Of a DNA stretch of 64,000 nt, positions 12,477 to 23,000 are shown in pieces; the stretch's first letter is position 1, and every line of letters starts with the position of its first letter. The DNA comes from Crocodylus rhombifer. Taxonomy: Eukaryota > Chordata > Crocodylia > Crocodylidae. The notes beneath the pieces were generated by a model. That model did not search any database and had not been told where the DNA came from. It saw only the letters and a program-made list of their open reading frames with translations. The position numbers were made by a program, and so were the translations under genes. The stretch spans positions 1-64,000 of the forward strand of contig JAVSML010020772.1 of the NCBI GenBank assembly GCA_038503035.1, written 5' to 3'.

Positions 12477-13944
12477 GTAGGCGGGCGTGCACGTCCGGGC
12501 TTCAGCCGCTGGAGAGCAGCCCGGCACCGAAGGAGGCGCCAGCATGCGGCACTCCTCGCCGCCTCCTGTAGCTCCCGCTGGCTGAGCTCGCTGCACGCGC
12601 CAGGGCCACCTGGCTCCCCTCCACGTCCCGCACCCGCTCGCTCTCCTCTGGGGGCTCTGTGCAGTCCCCCCCACTCTCTTATCAAGGGCACCCCCGTTCC
12701 TTCCTCCGCCCAGGCCCCCACAAAGCATTATACCCTGGGCTCATGCCAGGTATTCTGGGTGCCTGCCATGCCTAAGGCTTTGTGCACCACATCTTCCCCT
12801 ACCACTCCCATTTGCATTTGTCTGGAAGAGAAGTCATTCGCAGTGCGCTGGGAGGGGGGCAACTGGTTGCACTGGATGGCGTGGTTCAGTGCCCTAAATC
12901 AATTCTTTGATCCACCGACAGTTCAGCCCTGTTTGCACGCAGCGCTCCAGAGCTGCTAGGACACAGACAGATGCCGGAGGGGTAGGGCCCCGCACCTCTG
13001 CAGAGAGCTGCAGAGCAGCCCGCTCACAGCAGGATGAGACCGGCACATGCTCAGACAGGCGCTTGGCTCTAGCGAGAACCATGCCTGCATCCCGATTGGC
13101 TGAGCAGGGGATAATGCAGGGCATTACCTCATCGAAGCCGTGTGGATTTCTTTCATTAAAGCAGCCGGCAGATATTGTGCATCTGAATCAGAGAGGCTGG
13201 TTGGGGGGGGGGGGNNNNNNNNNNNNNNNNNNNNNNNNNNNNNNNNNNNNNNNNNNNNNNNNNNNNNNNNNNNNNNNNNNNNNNNNNNNNNNNNNNNNNN
13301 NNNNNNNNNNNNNNNNNNNNNNNNNNNNNNNNNNNNNNNNNNNNNNNNNNNNNNNNNNNNNNNNNNNNNNNNNNNNNNNNNNNNNNNNNNNNNNNNNNNN
13401 NNNNNNNNNNNNNNNNNNNNNNNNNNNNNNNNNNNNNNNNNNNNNNNNNNNNNNNNNNNNNNNNNNNNNNNNNNNNNNNNNNNNNNNNNNNNNNNNNNNN
13501 NNNNNNNNNNNNNNNNNNNNNNNNNNNNNNNNNNNNNNNNNNNNNNNNNNNNNNNNNNNNNNNNNNNNNNNNNNNNNNNNNNNNNNNNNNNNNNNNNNNN
13601 NNNNNNNNNNNNNNGGGGGGGGGGGGTGTTAAGTTATTTTCTTACTGCAATAAAAATAATTCCCCAGTGGCACCTTGTCCGCCCCTAAAGCTTTGGACCT
13701 TTGTGGATCATCTGTTCTGCCTGGTTTAATGTATCCACTGCTGGTAGGAGCTGCTGTGCGGGGATGCGGCACTGGATTGATAGGCTTAGGCTCTCCACCT
13801 CTAAGGCCGCGCGCCCTGGCCGGGGGTGTCAGGTCACTGCTCCGCACAAGATCAGCACGCAGGCAGGCGTCCGCTTTGCTGGGCTGCTTCCTTACCAGAG
13901 TCCAGGCGCTGCCTCACTCCCTTTCCGTCTCTCCCCCTCTGCAG
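12477..13944 (+). other. PTPRS: PTPRS intron with assembly gap
   Basis: Intron splitting the D2 P-loop Ser codon. It is GC-rich and contains the 400-base N gap at 13215-13614. No repeat is recognised in the sequenced parts. Confidence 0.85.
13215..13614. other. Assembly gap (400 N) bordered by poly-G
   Basis: Exactly 400 Ns, with 12 G immediately before (13203-13214) and 12 G immediately after (13615-13626). The round size suggests a placeholder or estimated gap rather than a measured one. Confidence 0.99.
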
Positions 13945-14080
13945 CGCCGGAGTGGGCAGGACCGGGGTGTTCATCACGCTGAGCATCGTCCTGGAGAGAA
14001 TGCGTTACGAGGGTGTTGTAGATATTTTCCAGACAGTAAAGATGCTGCGAACACAACGACCTGCCATGGTGCAGACAGAG
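13945..14080 (+). CDS. PTPRS: PTPRS exon: D2 P-loop
   Basis: A 136-nt exon (one base plus 45 codons) after a CTGCAG acceptor. It completes [15 protein letters not shown], an intact CX5R motif, and continues [20 protein letters not shown] and [11 protein letters not shown]. The donor is GTAAAG, phase 0. Confidence 0.97.
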
Positions 14081-14685
14081 GTAAAGCAGCTACGGTTGGA
14101 CTCTAGGACTTGCCCCCTTTTCGCAGCACCAGCTGCGCGTGTTCCCTGTCCACATCCGTAGCGTTAACCTTGCCCTCCCGGCTGGAGGACGACTGAACCT
14201 TTGTCTTTCCAGCTAGTGGGAAACTTTAATCCCATCAAAACCTTCAGGAAGGGACGGCTGGGGAGGTGAGAGGTTTGGTGGGGGGAGATCCTAGCAGCAC
14301 CATCCAAGCCCACCGCGCTATCCACCACCGTGGATTTCTAACCCCAGCCCTGCGCTCCGAGAGCACAAATGCTCTAGGGGCCTTATTAATCCTGGGAACG
14401 GAGTAAGGACGCTGACCTACTTTTAATGAAAAGCAGAGGAAGAAAAGCACGTTTATGAACATCCTCGCAATAAGATGCAGAGATTCCCCCACTTCTTCGG
14501 CATCGTGGATCTCTCCCCGGTTCCCGAGCACGCTGTATCCCCTCCGGTCGCTGTGCGCAGGCCTCCAGCCGCACTCTTGCCCTGCAGGCTATGAAGGGGT
14601 TAGCTTGACTACACAGTTGGAAGGGATTTAACAATCGTTTCACAAACGCTAACTCTTCTTTCTCTCGTTTTTTTCATTTTGATAG
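14081..14685 (+). other. PTPRS: PTPRS last intron, 605 bp
   Basis: Phase-0 intron with a GTAAAG donor and a T-rich TTTTGATAG acceptor. No repeat is recognised. Confidence 0.9.
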
Positions 14686-14754
14686 GACGAGTACCAGTTC
14701 TGTTACCAGGCAGCTCTGGAGTATCTCGGAAGTTTTGATCACTATGCAACATAA
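14686..14754 (+). CDS. PTPRS: PTPRS last coding exon
   Basis: Twenty-two codons plus TAA at 14752-14754: DEYQFCYQAALEYLGSFDHY, then AT and stop. This is the conserved C-terminal helix of D2. The DEYQF spelling favours PTPRS over the paralogues, which I recall having DQYQ here. Confidence 0.97.
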   Translation, partial: DEYQFCYQAALEYLGSFDHYAT

Positions 14755-15232
14755 AAAGCCATCCGTTTTTGCAGACTCTACCAACCACTTAAGTCCTGGA
14801 AGGCCTCTTCTGACCCAGGAGGAGTGCTTGAACTTACAAAACTGAATCAGAAGAAGTACCTTTTCATTTGGACGATGCCGTGGGGAGTGGGGGGAAGGAT
14901 TTGCGAGGCACACCCCGTCAGGAACTCCATGTTGTAACCTGGAACGTGAAGAGGCAGCTCAGGAGGGTGCTGAAGGACTATTTTAAGTGGTGAACTGCTC
15001 TTGTTACCTCAAGTGGTGTTCGCTGTGGAGGATGTCGGGACTTCATCAAAACTGATCCAAAAGCTAAAACAAACACCTTGCGAAACGTTACCGCTGAAGG
15101 GAGCTGAGAGAGCTGGAGAAGGGAAGGAAGCCGGCTCTGGTTACATCATTAGAGTTCAGTTTATTTACTAATATAGTTGGCAGTCTTTAAAGGAAGTCAC
15201 TTGCAGAGAAGGTGTCCTGTAGAAACAAATCC

Positions 15233-15238
15233 AATAAA
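15233..15238 (+). promoter_or_regulatory. PTPRS: Proximal poly(A) signal AATAAA
   Basis: Canonical hexamer 480 bp after the PTPRS stop. Use is not shown by the sequence. Confidence 0.4.
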
Positions 15239-16980
15239 CCAGTCTCAACACGTCAGCAAACTCGAGGTCAGGAATTCGTCTAGCTGGAGTCTTAATAACC
15301 TCAGCATCATCAACCGGGATGATCCTGGGCTTATGGGCACCTTGCAATCGGCATCCACTGAGTGCCTCTGCCAGGCAGGAGGGTTTGTAGCTCACCTTTT
15401 GAATACTTGGAACATTCCTCATTTCTTCTAATTCCAAAATTTATTTTTTAGGATATTTAAAAACGCTATAGATATAAAATATATATATAAAGCGCGGCAG
15501 TGCTCCCGGGCTCTGGGCACAGACTTGGCTAGGCTGAGCCCAGGTGCTGTCAGGTCAAGATGGGGTTTCCCTAGCTGGGTTCACCGACCGTGGGTTTTCA
15601 CCTCCTCTTTTCCACGCCTCCGGGCACACCCGCTGTTTCGATTTGAGACGTACAAAAACGCAGCGTCTTTCCCATTCTCTTTGCACATGTACCATCCCCT
15701 TTTTTTGTAACCAGCTTTGCCCGCTACCCCAGGGTAAGGAGCATTTTTGAAAGGGCCCCTTACCAGGCCTGTTCCAGAGACGCTTCTGTAAGAGATTCAT
15801 TCCTATTCAGCTGCTGATCCTTGCTGCCAACTCCTCACCCCACAACACAGCAGATCTCCAGAAGAGACGCAGAGACACTTCTGTGCCCGTCCCCGTGCAG
15901 TACGTCACCCGGGTTTGTAGGCACAGCTATGAACCCACACTTAGCTGTAAAATAATTTGGAAAGATCAAGTGAGCTGCATCCAATGGCATATACTGTGAG
16001 TGGCTTTCTTTAAAGTATCGATGTAACTGTAACAAGTGACATTACCTTTTTTTTTTAAATAGTGTATTTTTTCCTTTTTTTAAAAAAGAAAAAAAACAAA
16101 GAATATCGGTCAATGAATTTAAAAAGAAAAAAATTTGCTTATTTGTTCATATTATGTTCAAAGACAGTCTATTTTTTCACTGTAGAAATGTTATGTGTAA
16201 TGGCTGTGATATATAAAAAAAAATGCAGTGCAAATTGCTACTTCTACATATTGCTTTTCTACCATTTAAAAGGTTTAACTTGCTCATGTAAGAACAAAAC
16301 GTCCGGTTTTTTTGGGTTTGGTTTTTTTGGGGTTTTTTTTTTTTTTTTTTAAATCGCAGACATATCGAGCATCTCTGGAAGGGCGTGAGGTTAGCAGGCT
16401 GGCTTAGATGTCGTCGTAGTGCCAACTCGCCCCCACCCTCCTGTGGCCACGTAGCCTGCCCTTGCCACGTTCGCCGGTTAATTGGGAGATTAAACAACGC
16501 CAGTGTCTTACAAGCGAAGTAGAAAGACAGGAATGTCAGAGCCATGGCACACGTGCGCACATGCCGTTTTTAAAATCATTCGACCAACAAAAACAGCGGG
16601 TATGGTAATAGCAGCCCCTGACTCTTCGCGCACCGGGCTGCGTAGATGCTAGTCTAGCAGACGTACGTGAAAAAGAGGAATCTTGTTGCCAAAGCGCAGC
16701 GAGGTGAGCATGTCCTGAAGGAGAGACCCTGCCCCAGAACTGCTCTCCCTCGACTTTTCTTTCGTTTTCTAGAGGGGTCGACATGGCCACAACCTGGTAC
16801 TGCTGGGATGGACGCAACTCAACCAAACAGTGACCCCGAAACACCCAACCCATTTCCTGTCTCCAACAAAAAAGAGGCTTCTTCGAGATTTTACTTCCTA
16901 TTTGTGTGAAAGTTGCCCAAATTTCTAAGTATGTTGCAGCAAAATCTTAACTGGGAGAGTTTAGGGGGAAAAAAAAACAG

Positions 16981-16986
16981 AATAAA
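16981..16986 (+). promoter_or_regulatory. PTPRS: Poly(A) signal AATAAA
   Basis: Canonical hexamer near the presumed UTR end, followed by a strongly T-rich stretch (about 17000-17015). Confidence 0.5.
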
Positions 16987-17108
16987 AGGTTTTGATTTTG
17001 TTTTTTTTTTCTTTGTATGAGAGCAAAGTGCTGTTGCTCTCACACTATTTCAAACTGAAACAGTAAGTGGTTTTCATGCCACGGTGTATGTAGATATATT
17101 GACTTTGT

Positions 17109-17114
17109 ATTAAA
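17109..17114 (+). promoter_or_regulatory. PTPRS: Distal poly(A) signal ATTAAA
   Basis: Common variant hexamer, with 'gattgtctgaaag' about 10 bases later. It is the last plausible signal before the sequence changes character. Confidence 0.55.
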
Positions 17115-18203
17115 GGAAGATTGTCTGAAAGGACTGGCTGCAGACCCGTTTGTGGGTAGGCTTATGGGATGTACAAAGACAAGAACCAGCGAGTGCGATA
17201 GCCTAATACGTTATTCAGAAGTTGGGCTGCTAAAGGGGGGGCCTCGGGACCTTGGTGCTAAGCCACAAATGCATCTGCTGCGAGGAGAGCTTCGCTTCCC
17301 CCCGATTTGCTTAAGGGGAGAGCTAAACGCGGGCCCAAGGCAGCATGTGCAGGCACAGCCAGGGAGCCGGTCATCTGGCTTGCTCTGGAACAGATGGCAG
17401 CATCAGAAGATTAAGCCACCAAGCATTTACCCAGTGACCCGAGCAGGTGGGTGCAGCCCACCCTGAAGCCCGGGCTGCTGTGGCTAGACAAGCCGAAGCT
17501 AGCTCAGGTACGCCTGCTCAGGCTGGGTGTGCAGCTCAGGGCTGCAGCAGAGACGCTAACGAGGATCCGTCTGAAGGGAGCACCTCCCTGTCTCTCTACC
17601 TGCCCAGGCTTTTCCTGACTCAGAGGGCACTGATTCCAGACTTGAATAGAAAGCATCTGCTGCTCATGAACCCAGCTGCCCACACGCCTGTGCTATGCCA
17701 GGGTGCCGCTGCCACGAAGTGCCTCTGACTAAGGATCTAACCCCATAGGCAAGAGCGTACCAAACCCAGATGCAAGAAACCCCCCAGAAACCTTATATCT
17801 GGTAAGTCCTGGCACTCGCACACCAGGGGGACAGGCCCTTTGTATGCTCTCAGGTCGGAGGCAGAGGGAGGTTTATCCTCTCCTTAGCAAGCCTGGTTTC
17901 TATAGCAAATGCAAAGCAGCACTTACCTAGGTAGCAGGGACATTCTGGAGCAAGGGGACTGTCCCCCAGAGAAAAGGCTGGCATCGCATCTGGAACCGCC
18001 TTGACCTGCCAGAAATGGGGTCAGTACTCACCTAGAGACAAAAGAAGCTGGGGAGAGGATGTGGGCAATGAGTTGGTGCCTGCTTTCCGCACGGGTGCGT
18101 GCCCAGAGACAAGTGCCTTCACTTGGACCTTTTGGGGGTCTGTTCCACACACCAACTTTCTGGGCCATGTATCCCTGTAAGCGCGACGCTGCCAAGTTCC
18201 CGT

Positions 18204-18236
18204 GATGACGACGACGACGACGACGACGATGATGAT
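18204..18236 (+). repeat. GAC/GAT trinucleotide microsatellite
   Basis: Eleven trinucleotides: one GAT, a run of GAC units, then three GAT. Confidence 0.95.
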
Positions 18237-20036
18237 TATAAAAGACAGCGTATTGCACCCTGTACCTGCTCCCCCAGCCTAGGACACTGCAGAAGTGTTT
18301 GGTTCTTGTTTTAATTTCTCCTCCTCTCTTTATTGTTCCTCTTCCCCTTCTCTTGCTTTCCCATTCCTCCTGTCTGCTCTCCAGGAGCTCAGCGCACACC
18401 CTGCGTCGAGAAACGCCCACGTGGGGTGCTACCGAAGATCACAGAGGAGCGGTGACGTAGGCCACGTCTGAACAGCACCTGCGAGCGAGGCCAGACCGGA
18501 GCACCAGCGCCGCTCCCCAGGCAGCGCTTCATCCACTTCCGATCCTTTCCCATAAGGAAACAGCGAAGGGAGAGACTGACCTGGTAGCAGCCCTGAATCC
18601 CAGCAGTATCCTCTACCAGTGCTGTGACAAAGCAGTTACTCTGCCAAATCTGATCCATCGTCCACCTAAGCCGGGCAGCAATTTGTGACAGTGGCCAGGA
18701 GCAAGGGCTCCAGAGGGAGCTGCAAAGAAGCAGGTGAGGGGGTGGGTAAGGAATAACCTACCAGCAGGGATTTTTCTCCCCAGCTCGCTAGGTTTTCTTA
18801 GCCCTGAAGCAGCGCTGTCTGTGCCAAGTCGGACACTTGGGTATAGCTCTTCCCTGCCAGCAGGTGGAAACAGCATATACCAAACAGTTGTCATTGATGT
18901 GCTGTCGCAGGAGGCATAAGGGAGTCGCTAAACCGAGTTAATGCCATCTCCAGCCAGGCCGGGGAAGTCTGGGTCCCAGAAGATGCAACCTGCAGCGCCT
19001 CGTACAATGACAGCATCTCTCCCAGGTGAGCGGAGAGGTCCGCGGGGGAGTGGACAGCCTTCCTTGCCCCGAGACAAGCTGGCCCCCTGCTCCCCCACAG
19101 CGTTCAGACTAGACTCACTCTGCAAATTGTCTGCGGTCATGTTTAAAGACAGACGGTGAGAAACCACGGAAGTGTTTTCAAAGCACCAGCTGGGCTGATG
19201 AACTTGCAGCCGGGGAGGACGGCACTGCGACGCCGGCGTCATACGGTCTCCATCTGCTGGCAGGGAAGGACCATGCCACAAGCTCCCGAACTGGCACAGA
19301 GGCAAAGCAAAGAGGCAGGCAAGTCTCCCCGTGTCTAATCCTGTCTAATGCACCCGAGTAGCCTCAAGCATTGATAGGAAGACAACGATGACGATTTTCG
19401 GGGCTAATAAGGCCCGTGGGCTCGCAGGGAACACGTGGCACGGAAGTGGCTGCACATCGTGTAGTCCGCTCCCTCAATTTTGCAGCCTGTGACTTTAATC
19501 ACCCCTTTCTTATCTTGCTAGAGAGGAAAGAGGGACAGCCCCTGTTCTCCGCATCCTCCTCCCAAGCTAAACAGGCCTATTCTCCTCTCTCCAGGCCTCT
19601 AATCATTTTCCTTCCTGAGCTCCAGCCTCTGATTTCTTCTGCATCTCTGCTGAAATGGCGTGACCACCCCCCACATCGCAGGATGTAAAAATCCTCCCGA
19701 ACATGCAATAACCAGCAAACGGAGCCCAGGCGAGTGACAGAGGGGGAGAATTGGAACGGCAGCTGAGAGATAAGTAAACCTTTCCGAAAAACAACCGGTA
19801 CTGTAGGAAGCCATTTAGGAAAGCAAATGTAGAATGAAATCTCAGCACAAAAGCAAAGCCCCTGAATGCAGAGGAGCCCGAGATGCACACGGGACACAGT
19901 TGAGAGGCCGGGCCTGAGAGAGCACCTCCACGTCCCATTCCTTCCCGGCGGTGCCCAGCACCCTGGCTGCAAATACCCCTTCCAGGTCTTGCGCTCCTGT
20001 TTTTATCTTGACTGTGTCGCGCAAAACCAAGGGGCA

Positions 20037-20096
20037 TTCAGGCAGGGGGTTGGACTAGACGACTTTGAGAGGGCCCTTCCAGCCCTAATTTTCTGA
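20037..20096 (+). mobile_element. CR1 LINE 3' tail
   Basis: 'gcagggggttggactagacg' followed by 'gcccttccagccctaatttt', the sense-strand end of a CR1 element with the body missing. Confidence 0.78.
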
Positions 20097-23000
20097 ACAA
20101 AACGCCAGTTGAGAGGAAGCGGTGTAAGGACGCCAGCTCCCCAGCAACGGGGACGCCAGCTCTCCCGACTCGCGCAGCAGGTGCAGACAGAGGAGGGAAA
20201 GAAGACGCAAGGAGGCCACCCCACGCAGAACGTGAGCAGCCAGGAGGGCTGCGCCGTTCTCCGGAGACGCACAAAACAGAGCCGAGCCTCGCGAGAAGAC
20301 GACCTGCTTGTTCATAGACGCCCTTGCGCTTCGGGCATCCCGGGCTCCACGGTCACTTCCCGTCACATGCCTGACCTCCATAACGAACCTCTGTGCCACA
20401 TCTTTTGCATGAGGATTTCTGATCCACCCTGGATCCATCCTGCTCAGACCAGGGTGCCCTGGATTGCAGAGAAGCAGAGATGCCGCGAAGGCCTTCCAAA
20501 ATCTCCATGCAACGGTCTGGAGAGAAGCTGGCAGAACATCTTCCTGGCACTCGTGAGCTGCTGTAGGGACATTCGACCGCCTGAACACGATAAACCAAGG
20601 TTTCAGGTTTCACCGAGCACCAGGTACTCCATGCACAACATGCCCTGGTTGAGCAGCGATACTGTCCTTGCCCAACCGATCATGTTCAAGGTGGAGCTTT
20701 TGCTGCAAACTCACTTCTAGGATACAACTCTACCAGAAGACACCACTGGCCTGAAACGGGAGGCACGTGCTGGTCACTCGCCTGCTTATTTTTAAAACCG
20801 GCATCCTATGTTACGGCCACCGAGATCTGTTTTCAGGGAGACCCATGGGAAGGTTTGCAACTACCTCCTTACTACAGAGCCAAAAGAAGTGGGTTTTTCA
20901 TCTCCACCGCCTGACAAATGGCTCTGACGGTGAGTGCATTAGCTACATATTTGAAAGAGTAAATCACCGCAGGTTGTATTTTTTACCACAAAGGGAGTGT
21001 CACAGAGAGGCTGGAGATCTACACTGACATAACTCCGTATGGCCAAGAGCAGGTCATTAAATAGATGAGAGATTGGCTTTGCAGGGGAATCCTGACGGCA
21101 GAGCCTTATCTTGTTAAAGGCAGACTGTCGGGACGAGAAAAGGGAGGGATGGGGATGTCCCCAGGGTGCAGCGAGAATCTGTCTCCATCAGAAGAAGCCA
21201 AGTTGCAGGCTGGCTTCAAGAAGAGGAGACTGGGGTGCGTTTCAGCCCCCAAAGCATAGACACCTTCAGCACCACTGACGCATATGTGGGGAGAGCCTCC
21301 GTGCAAAAGCCCCAGAGGCACTGGGAAGCCAATCTGCCACCTCGCTGTCAGGCAAACAACCCAGCAAGCTGCCCGGCAGCGGGGAAGTCGACTCCTCTCC
21401 AGCACCAGCCGACGTGCTCATTCAGAAGTCATCTCATTAAAACCCACGTCTCCTTCATCTGCTGAAGGCACTGCACATGCCTCATTTCCTCACCTCTGGG
21501 GAGCTGGGATGGTCCCAGCAGCAACCGGGACCAAGCCCCACACACTCCCCTGCCGAGGCAGGGCCCCTTCCCAGCAGCAGATGGACTTCCCGGCACTCCT
21601 GCAGACACCGCTCGCGCGATCATTTATATGCAAATCCAGAAGAGCATCTTTTCATCACTTAATAAACGGCTTTTGAAATCATCTCGATTGCATGTCTCCT
21701 CGCCTTTAAACATTATGTTCTATTTATGTTGCTTCCAAAGGTCAACTCTGAATTATTCTTTCTTCCCTCGACTCCAGCTGGTAAAACACCACCAGCCCGG
21801 AGCACGGCACGGGTGCTGCCACCTGCAGGTCCGCCTTGGGCATTGCAGCATTCAACCATGCGGCGCCCAAATGCAAGAGCTGCCCTCCGCCGCCTGCCTT
21901 GCAAGTCGCTTCCCAAAAGTGACTGCCAGCCAGCCAGGAGTGACCCCTCTTTGTGCCAATGGGGCAGCAGTCCAAATGCCCTGACCCACCTTTCTTTGAC
22001 TTTCACAGACCGCGGCTCTTCCCCCACCCTTTTGGGAGCTCACCCTGCCAGAGGGCACGAATGGACGAGTCCCTGGATTCTCCTCCATGCACTGATAACC
22101 GTCTTGCTACCGTGTCAGTCTGCATCTCGCGAAGCTCCTGTTGCTGGCCTGCTGTAACCACATGAGCTTCAGCCCCTCTGTCTTGGCTGGCTGGAGAGTC
22201 AGGAACCGAGCCTGAGAGAAGGGATGGCTTCTTTGGATACGGAGACAGGCCTGGAAGGGAGCAGAGGCAGGACAGACCAGAGGCCTAAGAGACCTGATTT
22301 GGAACAGATTTGTAAAGGCACCTAAACACCCCACCCAAACCTCTCACACCCCGACCTCAGGTCTTACCAAGGGGCCTAATAGTGAACAAAGGTAATTTCT
22401 CTAATACCAGTGACTGAGAGAAAAGCCCCCCAATTCCCCGAGTTGCACATGAGACAAACCAGTTTCCAGGCCGTGGGAAAGTATACGTGGTTAGAAATAC
22501 TATGGGTTACCATCAGCTTTAATCATGCTGAGAAAAGCAAAAGGAAAACAGGAAAATCCACTGCTTCCCTCCCCCCACCAAAACAGAGAATGAATAATGG
22601 TTACAACCCCCCAAGTCAGCAGCTGCCTTGGTGCAGAATTTAATAGCAAAGGTAAAGAGTCATTCCAGCAGGGAAATTTGCCTCCTGTTCTCTTCTAGTC
22701 CCTTCCTAGGGGAGAGATCAGGGAAAGTTTTTACGCTATTCCCCAACGAGGTTGCCCAGATCTGGTTTCTGCCTCTTCTTGAATAAAAAAATAAAATGGA
22801 GCCTCACAAGGGAGCCCAACCACAGCACGGCTGCATCTGCAGGCGCATCACAGACTTTGCGTTCTGGAAATACAGGCACCACCAAGCTCCTGCCCATCGA
22901 GAACAAACCGCGCGGCAGAACGGAGCAGCTCAGGAGCCAGGAGCTGCTGCCATTTGCGTGGCCCCTGAGCCTTGCTGCAGGACTGTTTCGCTCCATTCGG

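Larger units (their letters stand above)
70..17130 (+). other. PTPRS: PTPRS gene, 3' part (D1 end, D2, 3' UTR)
   Basis: Receptor-type tyrosine phosphatase of the LAR subfamily (type IIa), a single-pass membrane protein. Its extracellular Ig/FNIII part, outside this window, binds heparan and chondroitin sulfate proteoglycans, and its cytoplasmic part has two PTP domains. Eight exons with clean GT-AG borders join in frame to 410 codons: the D1 WPD loop (WPDHGVP), the D1 P-loop ([10 protein letters not shown]), the D1-D2 linker, all of D2, and the family C-terminus ending GSFDHYAT. The choice of PTPRS over PTPRD or PTPRF rests on the last exon (DEYQFCYQAALEYLGS, closest to remembered PTPRS) and on the tail-to-tail KDM4B neighbour. 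Upstream D1 exons, the membrane segment and the ectodomain lie outside the window. No frameshift or stop interrupts the exons. Confidence 0.93.
14755..17130 (+). other. PTPRS: PTPRS 3' UTR
   Basis: About 2.4 kb after the stop codon without coding signal. The distal half (about 16030-16360) is very AT-rich with T and A homopolymers and a long T run at 16331-16350. The end is placed just after the ATTAAA at 17109-17114, which is followed by a G/T-containing stretch. The exact cleavage point is inferred. An internal AATAAA at 15233-15238 could give a short form. Confidence 0.75.

Noticed and set aside
12309..12959. 216-codon open frame overlapping the D2 WPE exon
   Set aside because: It is a different frame from the real exon 12322-12476, whose frame is fixed by splice sites and protein identity.
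12907..13632. 241-codon open frame across the N gap
   Set aside because: Most of it is undetermined residues from the 400 Ns, with no support on either side.
5632..14754. PTPRD or PTPRF as the identity of the phosphatase
   Set aside because: The DEYQF ending and the convergent KDM4B neighbour fit PTPRS. PTPRF and PTPRD pair with KDM4A and KDM4C.
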